5,726 bases of DNA from Prevotella sp. CAG:1092 (lineage in GTDB: Bacteria > Bacteroidota > Bacteroidia > Bacteroidales > Bacteroidaceae), in the NCBI GenBank assembly GCA_000436915.1, contig HF994164.1, forward strand, positions 1 to 5,726, written 5' to 3'. The position numbers and the translations under genes were made by a program. Positions 1 through 5,726 of the stretch are shown piece after piece (within the stretch, counting starts at the first letter, position 1; every line of letters starts with the position of its first letter). The notes under the pieces were generated by a model. The model saw only the letters and a program-made list of their open reading frames with translations. It ran no database searches and was not told the origin of the DNA.

Positions 1-684
1 GATAGTATCGCGATACTTTCTCAGTCCCTCGTCGTATTTCATGCGCTCTTGTCTTGAAAGCGCAGCTACATCGGCTATATCTTCCAGTTTCTTGAATACT
101 GCATTCTGTGCAGCCCAAGGTAGTCTTGTCAATGTTTCCATATTCTTCAATACAAAAATCCAACGTTCAAATTCATTCTCACACTCATCGGCCTCCTTAT
201 TAAACAAAGGTAGCTGCATATATGTCATGCGTATCTTGTCAGAAAAATCATCATTTGTTTCCTTATCCTTCAACACTACGTCTGTTCTGAACTTATGATT
301 AAAATCCATAGGACAGAAGTTAAGAAAGGCTACAAGATACACGGCATCTATGGCATAGTTCCATCCCGACCCTCTTTCGCCTTGGCGGGCTATAGCCTCA
401 GAGACATAGTAGATACTGCGGTTCTTGAAATAAGGTTGCGACTTATTTTGCATCTCCACAATAATCTTCTTACCCTCATCTGTTTCGCAATATATATCAT
501 ATATTAGCGAACGGTCGTCCTCATACAGAGCAGGTTGTTCCTTGTCAAGGAAACTGAGATTCACGATATGCTCCTCGCCTGCCAACAAGTTGTTGAGGAA
601 GTCGAGCAACAGAGGTTTTGATATCTCCTGACCGAAAATTCGCTTGAAACCTATGTCGGTAAAAGGATTTATGAATTGTGCCAT
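1..684 (-). CDS. Rpn-family PD-(D/E)XK nuclease / putative transposase (PDDEXK_2), C-terminus cut by window edge
   Basis: My translation gives 228 residues with no stop before the left edge, so the C-terminus is missing; family members are usually somewhat longer, about 280-310 residues. The protein opens with MAQFINPFTDIGFKRIFG, the typical start of this family. The nuclease core shows Asp63 (in IYDIYC) and Glu77-Met-Gln79 (in IIVEMQ), the D...ExQ version of the PD-(D/E)XK metal site in which Gln replaces Lys. A conserved block follows at about 84-124 (NRSIYYVSEAIARQ, then WNYAIDAVYLVAFLNF). The end seen here, ERMKYDEGLRKYRD (213-226), is also typical. Characterised E. coli Rpn proteins are DNA endonucleases that promote RecA-independent recombination; the family is very common in Bacteroidetes and often labelled transposase. 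The role here is inferred. The ATG at 684 is the first in frame: a TAA lies six codons upstream. It has its own promoter and no visible inverted-repeat ends. Confidence 0.85.
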   Translation of the reverse strand, partial: MAQFINPFTDIGFKRIFGQEISKPLLLDFLNNLLAGEEHIVNLSFLDKEQPALYEDDRSLIYDIYCETDEGKKIIVEMQNKSQPYFKNRSIYYVSEAIARQGERGSGWNYAIDAVYLVAFLNFCPMDFNHKFRTDVVLKDKETNDDFSDKIRMTYMQLPLFNKEADECENEFERWIFVLKNMETLTRLPWAAQNAVFKKLEDIADVAALSRQERMKYDEGLRKYRDTI

Positions 685-710
685 AGTTGTGTATATATAT
701 TACTCATTTG

Positions 711-742
711 CAAAAATAAGCAATTCACGCAACACTTCCAAA
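711..742 (-). promoter_or_regulatory. Bacteroidetes-type promoter for the Rpn-family gene
   Basis: Read on the minus strand, TTTG (739-742) is followed by 20 bases and then TATTTTTG (711-718). This fits the Bacteroides sigma-ABfr consensus, a -33 TTTG or TTG and a -7 TAnnTTTG about 19-21 bases apart. Transcription would start near 704-707, leaving a short AT-rich leader of about 20 bases before the ATG at 684. That leader lacks a Shine-Dalgarno sequence, which is usual in this phylum. One copy of the heptamer cgcaaca (728-734) lies in the spacer. The match is seen in the sequence; activity is inferred. Confidence 0.7.
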
Positions 743-814
743 TTCTTTAGATTATTTTTACTTTGCGCAACATTGAATCTATAAATATATACATATCACA
801 CAAAATCATCTATA
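743..814. other. AT-rich gap between the MATE gene and the Rpn-gene promoter
   Basis: This stretch is downstream of the MATE stop codon and upstream of the Rpn promoter. It contains the perfect 8-bp palindrome ttgcgcaa (763-770). A 6-bp inverted repeat, tagatt (748-753) and aatcta (776-781), flanks the palindrome, though the two are not exactly concentric. A second copy of cgcaaca (766-772) sits 38 bases from the one inside the promoter spacer. There is no GC-rich hairpin followed by a T run, so I cannot point to a terminator for the MATE transcript. A regulator-binding role for the palindrome is only a guess. Confidence 0.4.
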
Positions 815-2158
815 TTATTCGCTAAGCTGGACCATCCTCTTTTGGTTGCGCCTAAAGAAATAGAGATAACAGATGCCTGCTGTAGTCAATCCTGCGGGGA
901 AAGCAAACCACACACCTTCAAGACCTAAACCGAGCGGCAAGCCAAGAAGATAGCCAATAGGTAATGAAACCACGAAATATGCAAAGAAAGCTACAGGCAC
1001 AAGTGGTTTTACTACCGACAAACCACGAAGACCATTACTATAGGCACATTGCAGACAGTCGCCAACTTGATATATCACAAATGGCAACACCAACGCTGAT
1101 ACCAACTGGCACACTTCGACATTGTCGGTAAAGAGTATACCTAAGGAATCACGGAAGATGACAATAGGTATGGTAACGGCAGTAGCACACATCATAGCGA
1201 GATGAAAGCCTGCATGCGAATAGCGACCTGCATCATCATAGTTGCGGAGTCCTACGCATAGGCTCACCTTTATAGCTACGGCAGCACCAAAGCCATAATA
1301 TATCATAAAGCCAAGTTGGGATATAGTGAGCATAATCTGATGAGCTGCAAGAGCTGTTGTTCCTATCCATCCAACAAGAAGACTCGATAGCGAGAATGCT
1401 CCTGTCTCCAGTCCCATCTGCAATGCTATAGGAATGCCAAGTGTAGAAAGTTTGCGGATTTCATCCATTGACACACCTTTGCTCTGCCAACCTTTGCGAT
1501 ATTGCTGATAAAGACGAGAGATTACGAATACCCATACAAAAGCAAAAGCCACAAAGATACGGGCAATAAGGGTTGAGAGTCCTGCGCCAAGAAGTCCCAT
1601 TTCCGGCAAGCCAAGTTTGCCATATATCAATATCCAGTTACCAATAATATTCAATACATTTCCTATTAAAAGGATATACATTGGTGTACGAGTATTGGTA
1701 ATGCCATCATAGAACTGTTTAAAGGCATTAGCAAAACATACAAATGGTAACGAGACTAATTGTACAAGAAAATACGGACGCATCAAAGGTAATAGTTCTT
1801 CGGGCTGGCCAAGATTGCCAAGATTCCAATATAGCAATGCCATAACTCCCACAAGGAGAAATGCCAATGCCATATTGCCAGCGATACCTTTCTTAAGTAT
1901 CTGTCCGATGCGTTGATATTCCTCTCGTCCGTAGTGCGAACCCACAGTAGGGGTAATAGAATACGAGAATCCCAAGGCCAAGATGATGACCAAGGTGAAC
2001 ATATTGTTTACAAACGAAGCGGCCGCCAATTCTGGTGTAGAATGGTGGCCTATCATTAAGGTGTCTGTAAAAGACATGACTATTGTTCCTATCTGGCCTA
2101 TAATAATAGGTATACCAAGATAGGACAAGTCACGATAACAAGTCGTATATTTCAACAT
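815..2158 (-). CDS. MATE-family (NorM-like) multidrug/cation efflux transporter
   Basis: This 447-residue inner-membrane protein has the usual length and two-lobed layout of the MATE family. There are about 12 hydrophobic segments, near residues 13-33, 46-66, 90-112, 126-146, 160-180, 190-214, 240-262, 272-295, 316-335, 350-370, 384-406 and 413-434, and a basic tail (RRNQKR, 436-441). MATE proteins expel cationic drugs, dyes or metabolites in exchange for Na+ or H+. By motif position, Asp32 (SFTDTLMIGH), Glu251 (GLETGAF) and Asp367 (YQVGDCLQ) match the acidic residues of Vibrio NorM needed for ion coupling (D36, E255, D371). The NGLRGL stretch (375-380) is also typical. This favours a working NorM-type exchanger; substrate and coupling ion cannot be read from sequence. 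The ATG overlaps the recQ stop by one base (TAATG), implying translational coupling and co-transcription with recQ. A physiological link to DNA repair is not evident. Confidence 0.93.
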   Translation of the reverse strand: MLKYTTCYRDLSYLGIPIIIGQIGTIVMSFTDTLMIGHHSTPELAAASFVNNMFTLVIILALGFSYSITPTVGSHYGREEYQRIGQILKKGIAGNMALAFLLVGVMALLYWNLGNLGQPEELLPLMRPYFLVQLVSLPFVCFANAFKQFYDGITNTRTPMYILLIGNVLNIIGNWILIYGKLGLPEMGLLGAGLSTLIARIFVAFAFVWVFVISRLYQQYRKGWQSKGVSMDEIRKLSTLGIPIALQMGLETGAFSLSSLLVGWIGTTALAAHQIMLTISQLGFMIYYGFGAAVAIKVSLCVGLRNYDDAGRYSHAGFHLAMMCATAVTIPIVIFRDSLGILFTDNVEVCQLVSALVLPFVIYQVGDCLQCAYSNGLRGLSVVKPLVPVAFFAYFVVSLPIGYLLGLPLGLGLEGVWFAFPAGLTTAGICYLYFFRRNQKRMVQLSE

Positions 2159-4341
2159 TAATTTGCTTGTTCTGATAAGAATTTAATGCGGACAAGTCGG
2201 ATTTCATCTTCCGAGTAGTCACCACCAAGTTCTTCTATGGCATCGTCTACACTATCTGTCTCGCTCTCCATAAAGTAGTCATAGATATCGTCGACATGGT
2301 CTTCATCCATCACCTCTTCAAGGAAATAATCAATATTAAGTTTCGTACCGCTATATACTATAGCATCTACTTCGTCGAGCAATTCGCCAAACTCCAAGCC
2401 TTGTGCCTGTGCGATATCGTCGAGAGCAACCTGACGGTCTATGCTTTGGATAATCTTTACCTTGAGCATTGACTTCTTAGCAACGGTGCGCACACGTAAT
2501 TCCTCAGGACGCTCTATCTCGTTTTCTTCGCAATATTCCTTGATAAGCTTCAAGAAGTCTTTGCCATAGCGCATAGCCTTACCTGCTCCTACTCCCTGAA
2601 TATTCTGAAGTTCAGCCATAGTAACAGGATACATTGTTGCCATCTGCTCAAGCGATACGTCTTGGAAGACTACATATCCTGGAACATTATTCTTGGCAGC
2701 AACCTTCTTGCGCAAGCTCTTTAGTTGCGAATATAGCTGTGGGTCCAGGGCTGCTGTACAGCCATCGCTATCATCAGTTTCATAGTCGTAGCGGAAATCA
2801 TTATCCTCTACTATCATGAAAGAAGAAGGAGCCTTAAGGAATCTCTTGCCTGCAGAAGTAAGCTTCAGCAAGCCGTAGTTCTCTACATCCTTTTTGATAT
2901 ATCCCATTATCATAGCTTGACGGATTACAGGATTCCAAAGTTTAGGATCCATCTCTTCGCCTGCTCCAAACTCATCAAGTTCATCATGATGATGAGATAC
3001 GATATCGTCTGTAGCGCGTCCCTTCACGAAGTCTATCACATAGTCTTGCATGAAGTTTTCCTTCACAGCCTTGATTGCTGCAAGCACCACAACGAGTGCA
3101 TCCTTAGCTTCGATCTTCTGCTTTGGATGCAAGCAGTTGTCGCAGTTGCGACAGTTGTCTTGTTTATATTCCTCACCGAAATAATGGAGCAACAGTTTAC
3201 GGCGACAGACAGAGCTCTCGGCATAAGCCTCTGTCTCTTGCAACAGCTGTCTGCCGATATCCTGTTCTGCCACAGGCTTGCCTTCCATAAACTTCTCAAG
3301 TTTCTGCAAGTCCTTAGGCGAATAGAATACAATACATTGTCCTTCGCCACCATCACGACCAGCACGACCTGTCTCTTGATAATATCCCTCCAAACTCTTA
3401 GGAATATCGTAATGTATTACGAAGCGTACATCAGGCTTGTCGATACCCATACCAAAGGCGATGGTAGCAACAATAACATCAATACGCTCCATCAAGAAGT
3501 CGTCTTGGGTCTGTGAACGAGTAGCAGAGTCAAGACCTGCATGATAAGGTGCAGCCTTTATCTCGTTGGCTTTTAATATCTCTGCCAGTTCTTCCACCTT
3601 CTTTCTCGACAAGCAGTATATGATACCGCTCTTGCCAGGATTTTGGCGAATAAACATAATTATTTGCTTGTTAGTATCGTCATCGGTACGTTTCTGGCGT
3701 ACTTCATAATAAAGGTTTGGACGATTAAACGAGCTTTTGAATTCCTTAGCATCAGAAATGCCAAGACATTTCTTTATATCGGTACGCACCTTGTCGGTAG
3801 CAGTAGCCGTAAGGGCAATGACCGGAGCATTGCCAATCTTATTTATCGTAGGACGGATATTGCGATACTCTGGACGGAAATCGTGTCCCCACTCCGATAT
3901 ACAATGTGCCTCATCAATGGCATAGAAAGAAATCTTGATAGTCTTCAAGAATTCTACAGATTCCTCCTTATTGAGCGACTCTGGAGCTACATACAGCAAC
4001 TTAGTGAGTCCGCTGCGAATATCGTTCATGACCTGTGTTATGGCAGCCTTGTTGAGCGAAGAGTTGATATAATGTGCCACTCCTCCATTCTCCGACATAC
4101 CATTGATGACATCAACTTGGTTTTTCATCAGCGCAATAAGTGGCGACACAACAATAGCAGTGCCTTCCATTATCAATGATGGCAACTGATAGCAGAGACT
4201 CTTACCACCGCCTGTAGGCATGAGCACAAAGGTGTCGTTGCCTTCAAGCAGATTACTGATTATAGCCTCTTGGTCGCCTTTGAACTTATCAAAGCCGAAG
4301 AATTGCTTTAGTTGCTTAGTCAAGTTGTAATTGATCGCCAT
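2158..4341 (-). CDS. recQ: ATP-dependent DNA helicase RecQ
   Basis: RecQ unwinds DNA 3' to 5' in recombination and replication-fork repair. The 727-residue protein has a complete superfamily 2 helicase core: motif 0 (FKGDQ, 20-24), Walker A TGGGKS (43-48), DEAH (143-146), the RecQ aromatic-rich loop SEWGHDFRPEYR (149-160), motif III TATAT (178-182), motif V ATIAFGMGIDK (292-302) and motif VI QETGRAGRDG (322-331). The RecQ-specific zinc site is intact, with Cys379, Cys397, Cys400 and Cys403. A winged-helix region follows (about 410-510), then an HRDC domain (about 535-605, with NIQGVGAGKAMRYG). The last 120 or so residues are extra relative to E. coli RecQ (about 609). They resemble a helix-turn-helix segment (about 630-675) followed by a very acidic tail, as I recall for Bacteroidetes RecQ. 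The ATG at 4341 is the first possible: an in-frame TGA lies two codons upstream. The gene starts 84 bases after clpX and overlaps the MATE gene by one base. Confidence 0.97.
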   Translation of the reverse strand: MAINYNLTKQLKQFFGFDKFKGDQEAIISNLLEGNDTFVLMPTGGGKSLCYQLPSLIMEGTAIVVSPLIALMKNQVDVINGMSENGGVAHYINSSLNKAAITQVMNDIRSGLTKLLYVAPESLNKEESVEFLKTIKISFYAIDEAHCISEWGHDFRPEYRNIRPTINKIGNAPVIALTATATDKVRTDIKKCLGISDAKEFKSSFNRPNLYYEVRQKRTDDDTNKQIIMFIRQNPGKSGIIYCLSRKKVEELAEILKANEIKAAPYHAGLDSATRSQTQDDFLMERIDVIVATIAFGMGIDKPDVRFVIHYDIPKSLEGYYQETGRAGRDGGEGQCIVFYSPKDLQKLEKFMEGKPVAEQDIGRQLLQETEAYAESSVCRRKLLLHYFGEEYKQDNCRNCDNCLHPKQKIEAKDALVVVLAAIKAVKENFMQDYVIDFVKGRATDDIVSHHHDELDEFGAGEEMDPKLWNPVIRQAMIMGYIKKDVENYGLLKLTSAGKRFLKAPSSFMIVEDNDFRYDYETDDSDGCTAALDPQLYSQLKSLRKKVAAKNNVPGYVVFQDVSLEQMATMYPVTMAELQNIQGVGAGKAMRYGKDFLKLIKEYCEENEIERPEELRVRTVAKKSMLKVKIIQSIDRQVALDDIAQAQGLEFGELLDEVDAIVYSGTKLNIDYFLEEVMDEDHVDDIYDYFMESETDSVDDAIEELGGDYSEDEIRLVRIKFLSEQAN

Positions 4342-4363
4342 AGGTCATAGAGGTATTTAAAGT

Positions 4364-4416
4364 AAAGGGGAGTCGGAAATCAAAAGCGAGATTGTTGTTC
4401 ATCTCAACTCCCCTTT
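4364..4416 (-). terminator. Hairpin in the clpX-recQ gap; possible weak terminator or attenuator
   Basis: A perfect 10-bp inverted repeat, aaaggggagt (4364-4373) and actccccttt (4407-4416), lies just after the clpX stop codon. Its 33-base loop can form a second 5-bp stem (4388-4392 with 4401-4405) around an 8-base loop. On the minus-strand transcript the outer stem is followed by an interrupted T run (TTTACTTT), so it is weaker than a classical intrinsic terminator. It could lower read-through from clpX into recQ, or protect the 3' end of clpPX mRNA. The structure is seen; its function is inferred. Confidence 0.45.
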
Positions 4417-4425
4417 TATAGTATA

Positions 4426-5661
4426 TTATTGTTGTTCTATTTGATGCAAGTGCGACTTATCAAGTTGTTGCTTAGCATAGTCGAGAGTTACTTCAAATTT
4501 CTTTGTTCGCTTAGATGGAATCTCAAACATAGCATCCATCATCACAGACTCTACGATAGAACGCAATCCGCGTGCACCGAGTTTGTATTCCACTGCCTTA
4601 TCAACGATGTAGTCGAGAGCCGCATCATCGAAAGTAAGGGTGATACCATCCATCTCGAACAATTTTACATACTGCTTTACGATAGAATTCTTTGGTTCCA
4701 TCAATATGCGGCGCAAAGCCTCACGATCGAGAGGCTTCAAGTATGTAAGCACAGGCAGACGACCAATAATCTCTGGTATAAGGCCAAACGACTTCAAGTC
4801 TTGTGGCAACACATACTGCATAAGGTCTTCCTTATCTATCTTGCGAACATTCTGCACTGAGTTATAACCCACGGTGTGAGTATTTAGTCGCTGTGCTATC
4901 TTGCGCTCGATACCATCGAAGGCACCACCACAGATAAAGAGGATATTCTTGGTATCTACATGGATATAGTCTTGGTCTGGATGTTTACGTCCACCCTTTG
5001 GTGGCACATTCACCATAGTACCTTCCAAGAGTTTCAGCAGACCTTGCTGCACTCCTTCACCACTTACATCGCGAGTGATAGAAGGGTTATCGCTCTTACG
5101 TGCTATCTTATCAATTTCATCAATAAAGACGATACCGCGCTGAGCAGCCTCGACATTATAGTCAGAAACCTGCAACAAGCGGCTCAAGATGCTCTCTACA
5201 TCCTCGCCCACATAGCCTGCTTCGGTAAATACAGTAGCATCGACAATGGTGAAAGGCACATCAAGAAGCTTTGCTATGGTACGGGCCAAAAGGGTCTTAC
5301 CTGTACCTGTAGAGCCAACCATGATGATATTGCTCTTTTCTATCTCAACACCATTCTCGTCTACAGGCTGCTGCAAACGCTTATAGTGGTTGTAGACAGA
5401 AACTGCCAAATGGCGCTTTGCCTCATCTTGTCCGATGATATATTCATCAAGATAAGCCTTTATCTCACGAGGCTTTGGCACCTTTTTAATCTTAAAAGGT
5501 GAGCCCTCCGCATCAGCACTCTTATAACAGCCTTGTGCTGCAGCGATATCATAAGCCTGTCGTGCACAGTTCTCACAGATATAACCATTAAGACCTGTTA
5601 TAAGTATCTTAACGTCCTTATCTGTGCGTCCACAAAAGGAGCATTTAGTTTTTGATGGCAT
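4426..5661 (-). CDS. clpX: ATP-dependent Clp protease, ATP-binding subunit ClpX
   Basis: ClpX is the hexameric cytoplasmic AAA+ unfoldase that recognises substrates and threads them into ClpP. The 411 residues are full length. The N-terminal zinc-binding domain has Cys7, Cys10, Cys29 and Cys32. Then come Walker A GSTGTGKT (116-123), the pore loop GYVG (149-152), Walker B IVFIDEID (177-184), the RKH pore loop (225-227), the arginine finger Arg301 in GRLP (300-303) and sensor-2 Arg364 in GARGLRS (362-368). At the position of the ClpP-docking IGF loop of E. coli ClpX it reads VGY (264-266), which I believe is usual in Bacteroidetes. The ATG at 5661 is firm: an in-frame TAA lies four codons upstream and the product begins directly with the zinc finger. 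It starts two bases after the clpP stop, so the protease partners are co-transcribed. A hairpin begins nine bases after its stop codon. Confidence 0.98.
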   Translation of the reverse strand: MPSKTKCSFCGRTDKDVKILITGLNGYICENCARQAYDIAAAQGCYKSADAEGSPFKIKKVPKPREIKAYLDEYIIGQDEAKRHLAVSVYNHYKRLQQPVDENGVEIEKSNIIMVGSTGTGKTLLARTIAKLLDVPFTIVDATVFTEAGYVGEDVESILSRLLQVSDYNVEAAQRGIVFIDEIDKIARKSDNPSITRDVSGEGVQQGLLKLLEGTMVNVPPKGGRKHPDQDYIHVDTKNILFICGGAFDGIERKIAQRLNTHTVGYNSVQNVRKIDKEDLMQYVLPQDLKSFGLIPEIIGRLPVLTYLKPLDREALRRILMEPKNSIVKQYVKLFEMDGITLTFDDAALDYIVDKAVEYKLGARGLRSIVESVMMDAMFEIPSKRTKKFEVTLDYAKQQLDKSHLHQIEQQ

Positions 5662-5663
5662 CT

Positions 5664-5726
5664 TTATTTCTTACGTTTTAATACATTGTCTATCATTCCA
5701 TATTCCTTTGCCTCATCGGCTGTCAT
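5664..5726 (-). CDS. clpP: ATP-dependent Clp protease proteolytic subunit ClpP, last 20 codons only
   Basis: Only the C-terminal end is inside the window: 20 residues ending MIDNVLKRKK, then TAA. The stretch TADEAKEYGMID matches the conserved ClpP C-terminus, which in E. coli reads SAPEAVEYGLVD. The catalytic Ser-His-Asp residues lie outside the window and cannot be checked. ClpP is the serine peptidase ring that degrades proteins unfolded by ClpX. Its place two bases upstream of clpX on the same strand supports the call. The first codon shown (ATG at 5726) is internal to the gene, not its start. Confidence 0.92.
   Translation of the reverse strand: MTADEAKEYGMIDNVLKRKK

Noticed and set aside
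41..507. Two plus-strand open frames at the left edge
   Set aside because: The minus strand encodes a clear Rpn-family nuclease through the whole region, so these are shadow frames.
782..814. Search for an intrinsic terminator after the MATE gene
   Set aside because: The sequence is AT-rich with no stable stem followed by a T run, so no terminator is called.
2917..3516. A 199-codon open frame on the plus strand inside recQ
   Set aside because: It lies wholly antisense to the well-supported helicase core and has no recognisable domain; its sequence is a reading of recQ codons in reverse.
3643..4179. A 178-codon open frame on the plus strand inside recQ
   Set aside because: It is antisense to helicase motifs, including the DEAH region, and looks like no known protein; the real coding signal is on the minus strand.
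4524..4531. A perfect TATGTTTG (-7 type) match on the minus strand within the end of clpX, a possible internal recQ promoter
   Set aside because: No TTTG or TTG lies 19-21 bases upstream; the nearest is about 32 bases away. A lone 6-base match is expected by chance in a window this size.
4960..5502. A 180-codon open frame on the plus strand inside clpX
   Set aside because: It is antisense to the Walker A and Walker B parts of clpX, with no independent evidence for coding.

Overview
The window looks like a chromosomal segment from a Bacteroidales bacterium, most likely Prevotella-like. Three things point there: the ClpX and RecQ proteins have a Bacteroidetes character (RecQ carries a long acidic C-terminal extension), the gene order is clpP-clpX-recQ, and the one recognisable promoter has the Bacteroidetes form TTTG-N20-TAnnTTTG. 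The genus is an inference. All supported genes lie on the minus strand, so transcription runs from right to left.

Right to left, the layout starts with the last 20 codons of clpP (5664-5726). Two bases later comes complete clpX (4426-5661). An 84-bp gap with a 10-bp inverted repeat follows, then complete recQ (2158-4341). The start codon of a 12-helix MATE-family efflux transporter (815-2158) overlaps the recQ stop codon by one base (TAATG). A 130-bp AT-rich gap separates this run from a PD-(D/E)XK nuclease/transposase-like gene of the Rpn (PDDEXK_2) family. That gene has its own promoter and runs off the left edge (1-684, C-terminus missing).

ClpP and ClpX together form a protein-degrading machine: ClpX unfolds substrates and feeds them to ClpP. 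RecQ is a 3'-5' DNA helicase of recombinational repair. The MATE protein exports cationic or drug-like compounds using an ion gradient. clpP-clpX and recQ-MATE are each tightly packed. The hairpin between clpX and recQ may let the two halves be expressed at different levels. The Rpn-like gene is probably a separate accessory unit next to this core-gene run.

I found no RNA genes, CRISPR arrays, insertion-sequence ends or strong evidence of an undescribed system. The most notable details are the structured clpX-recQ gap, which holds a possible overlapping small ORF, the extra C-terminal domain of RecQ, and the promoter region of the Rpn-like gene.
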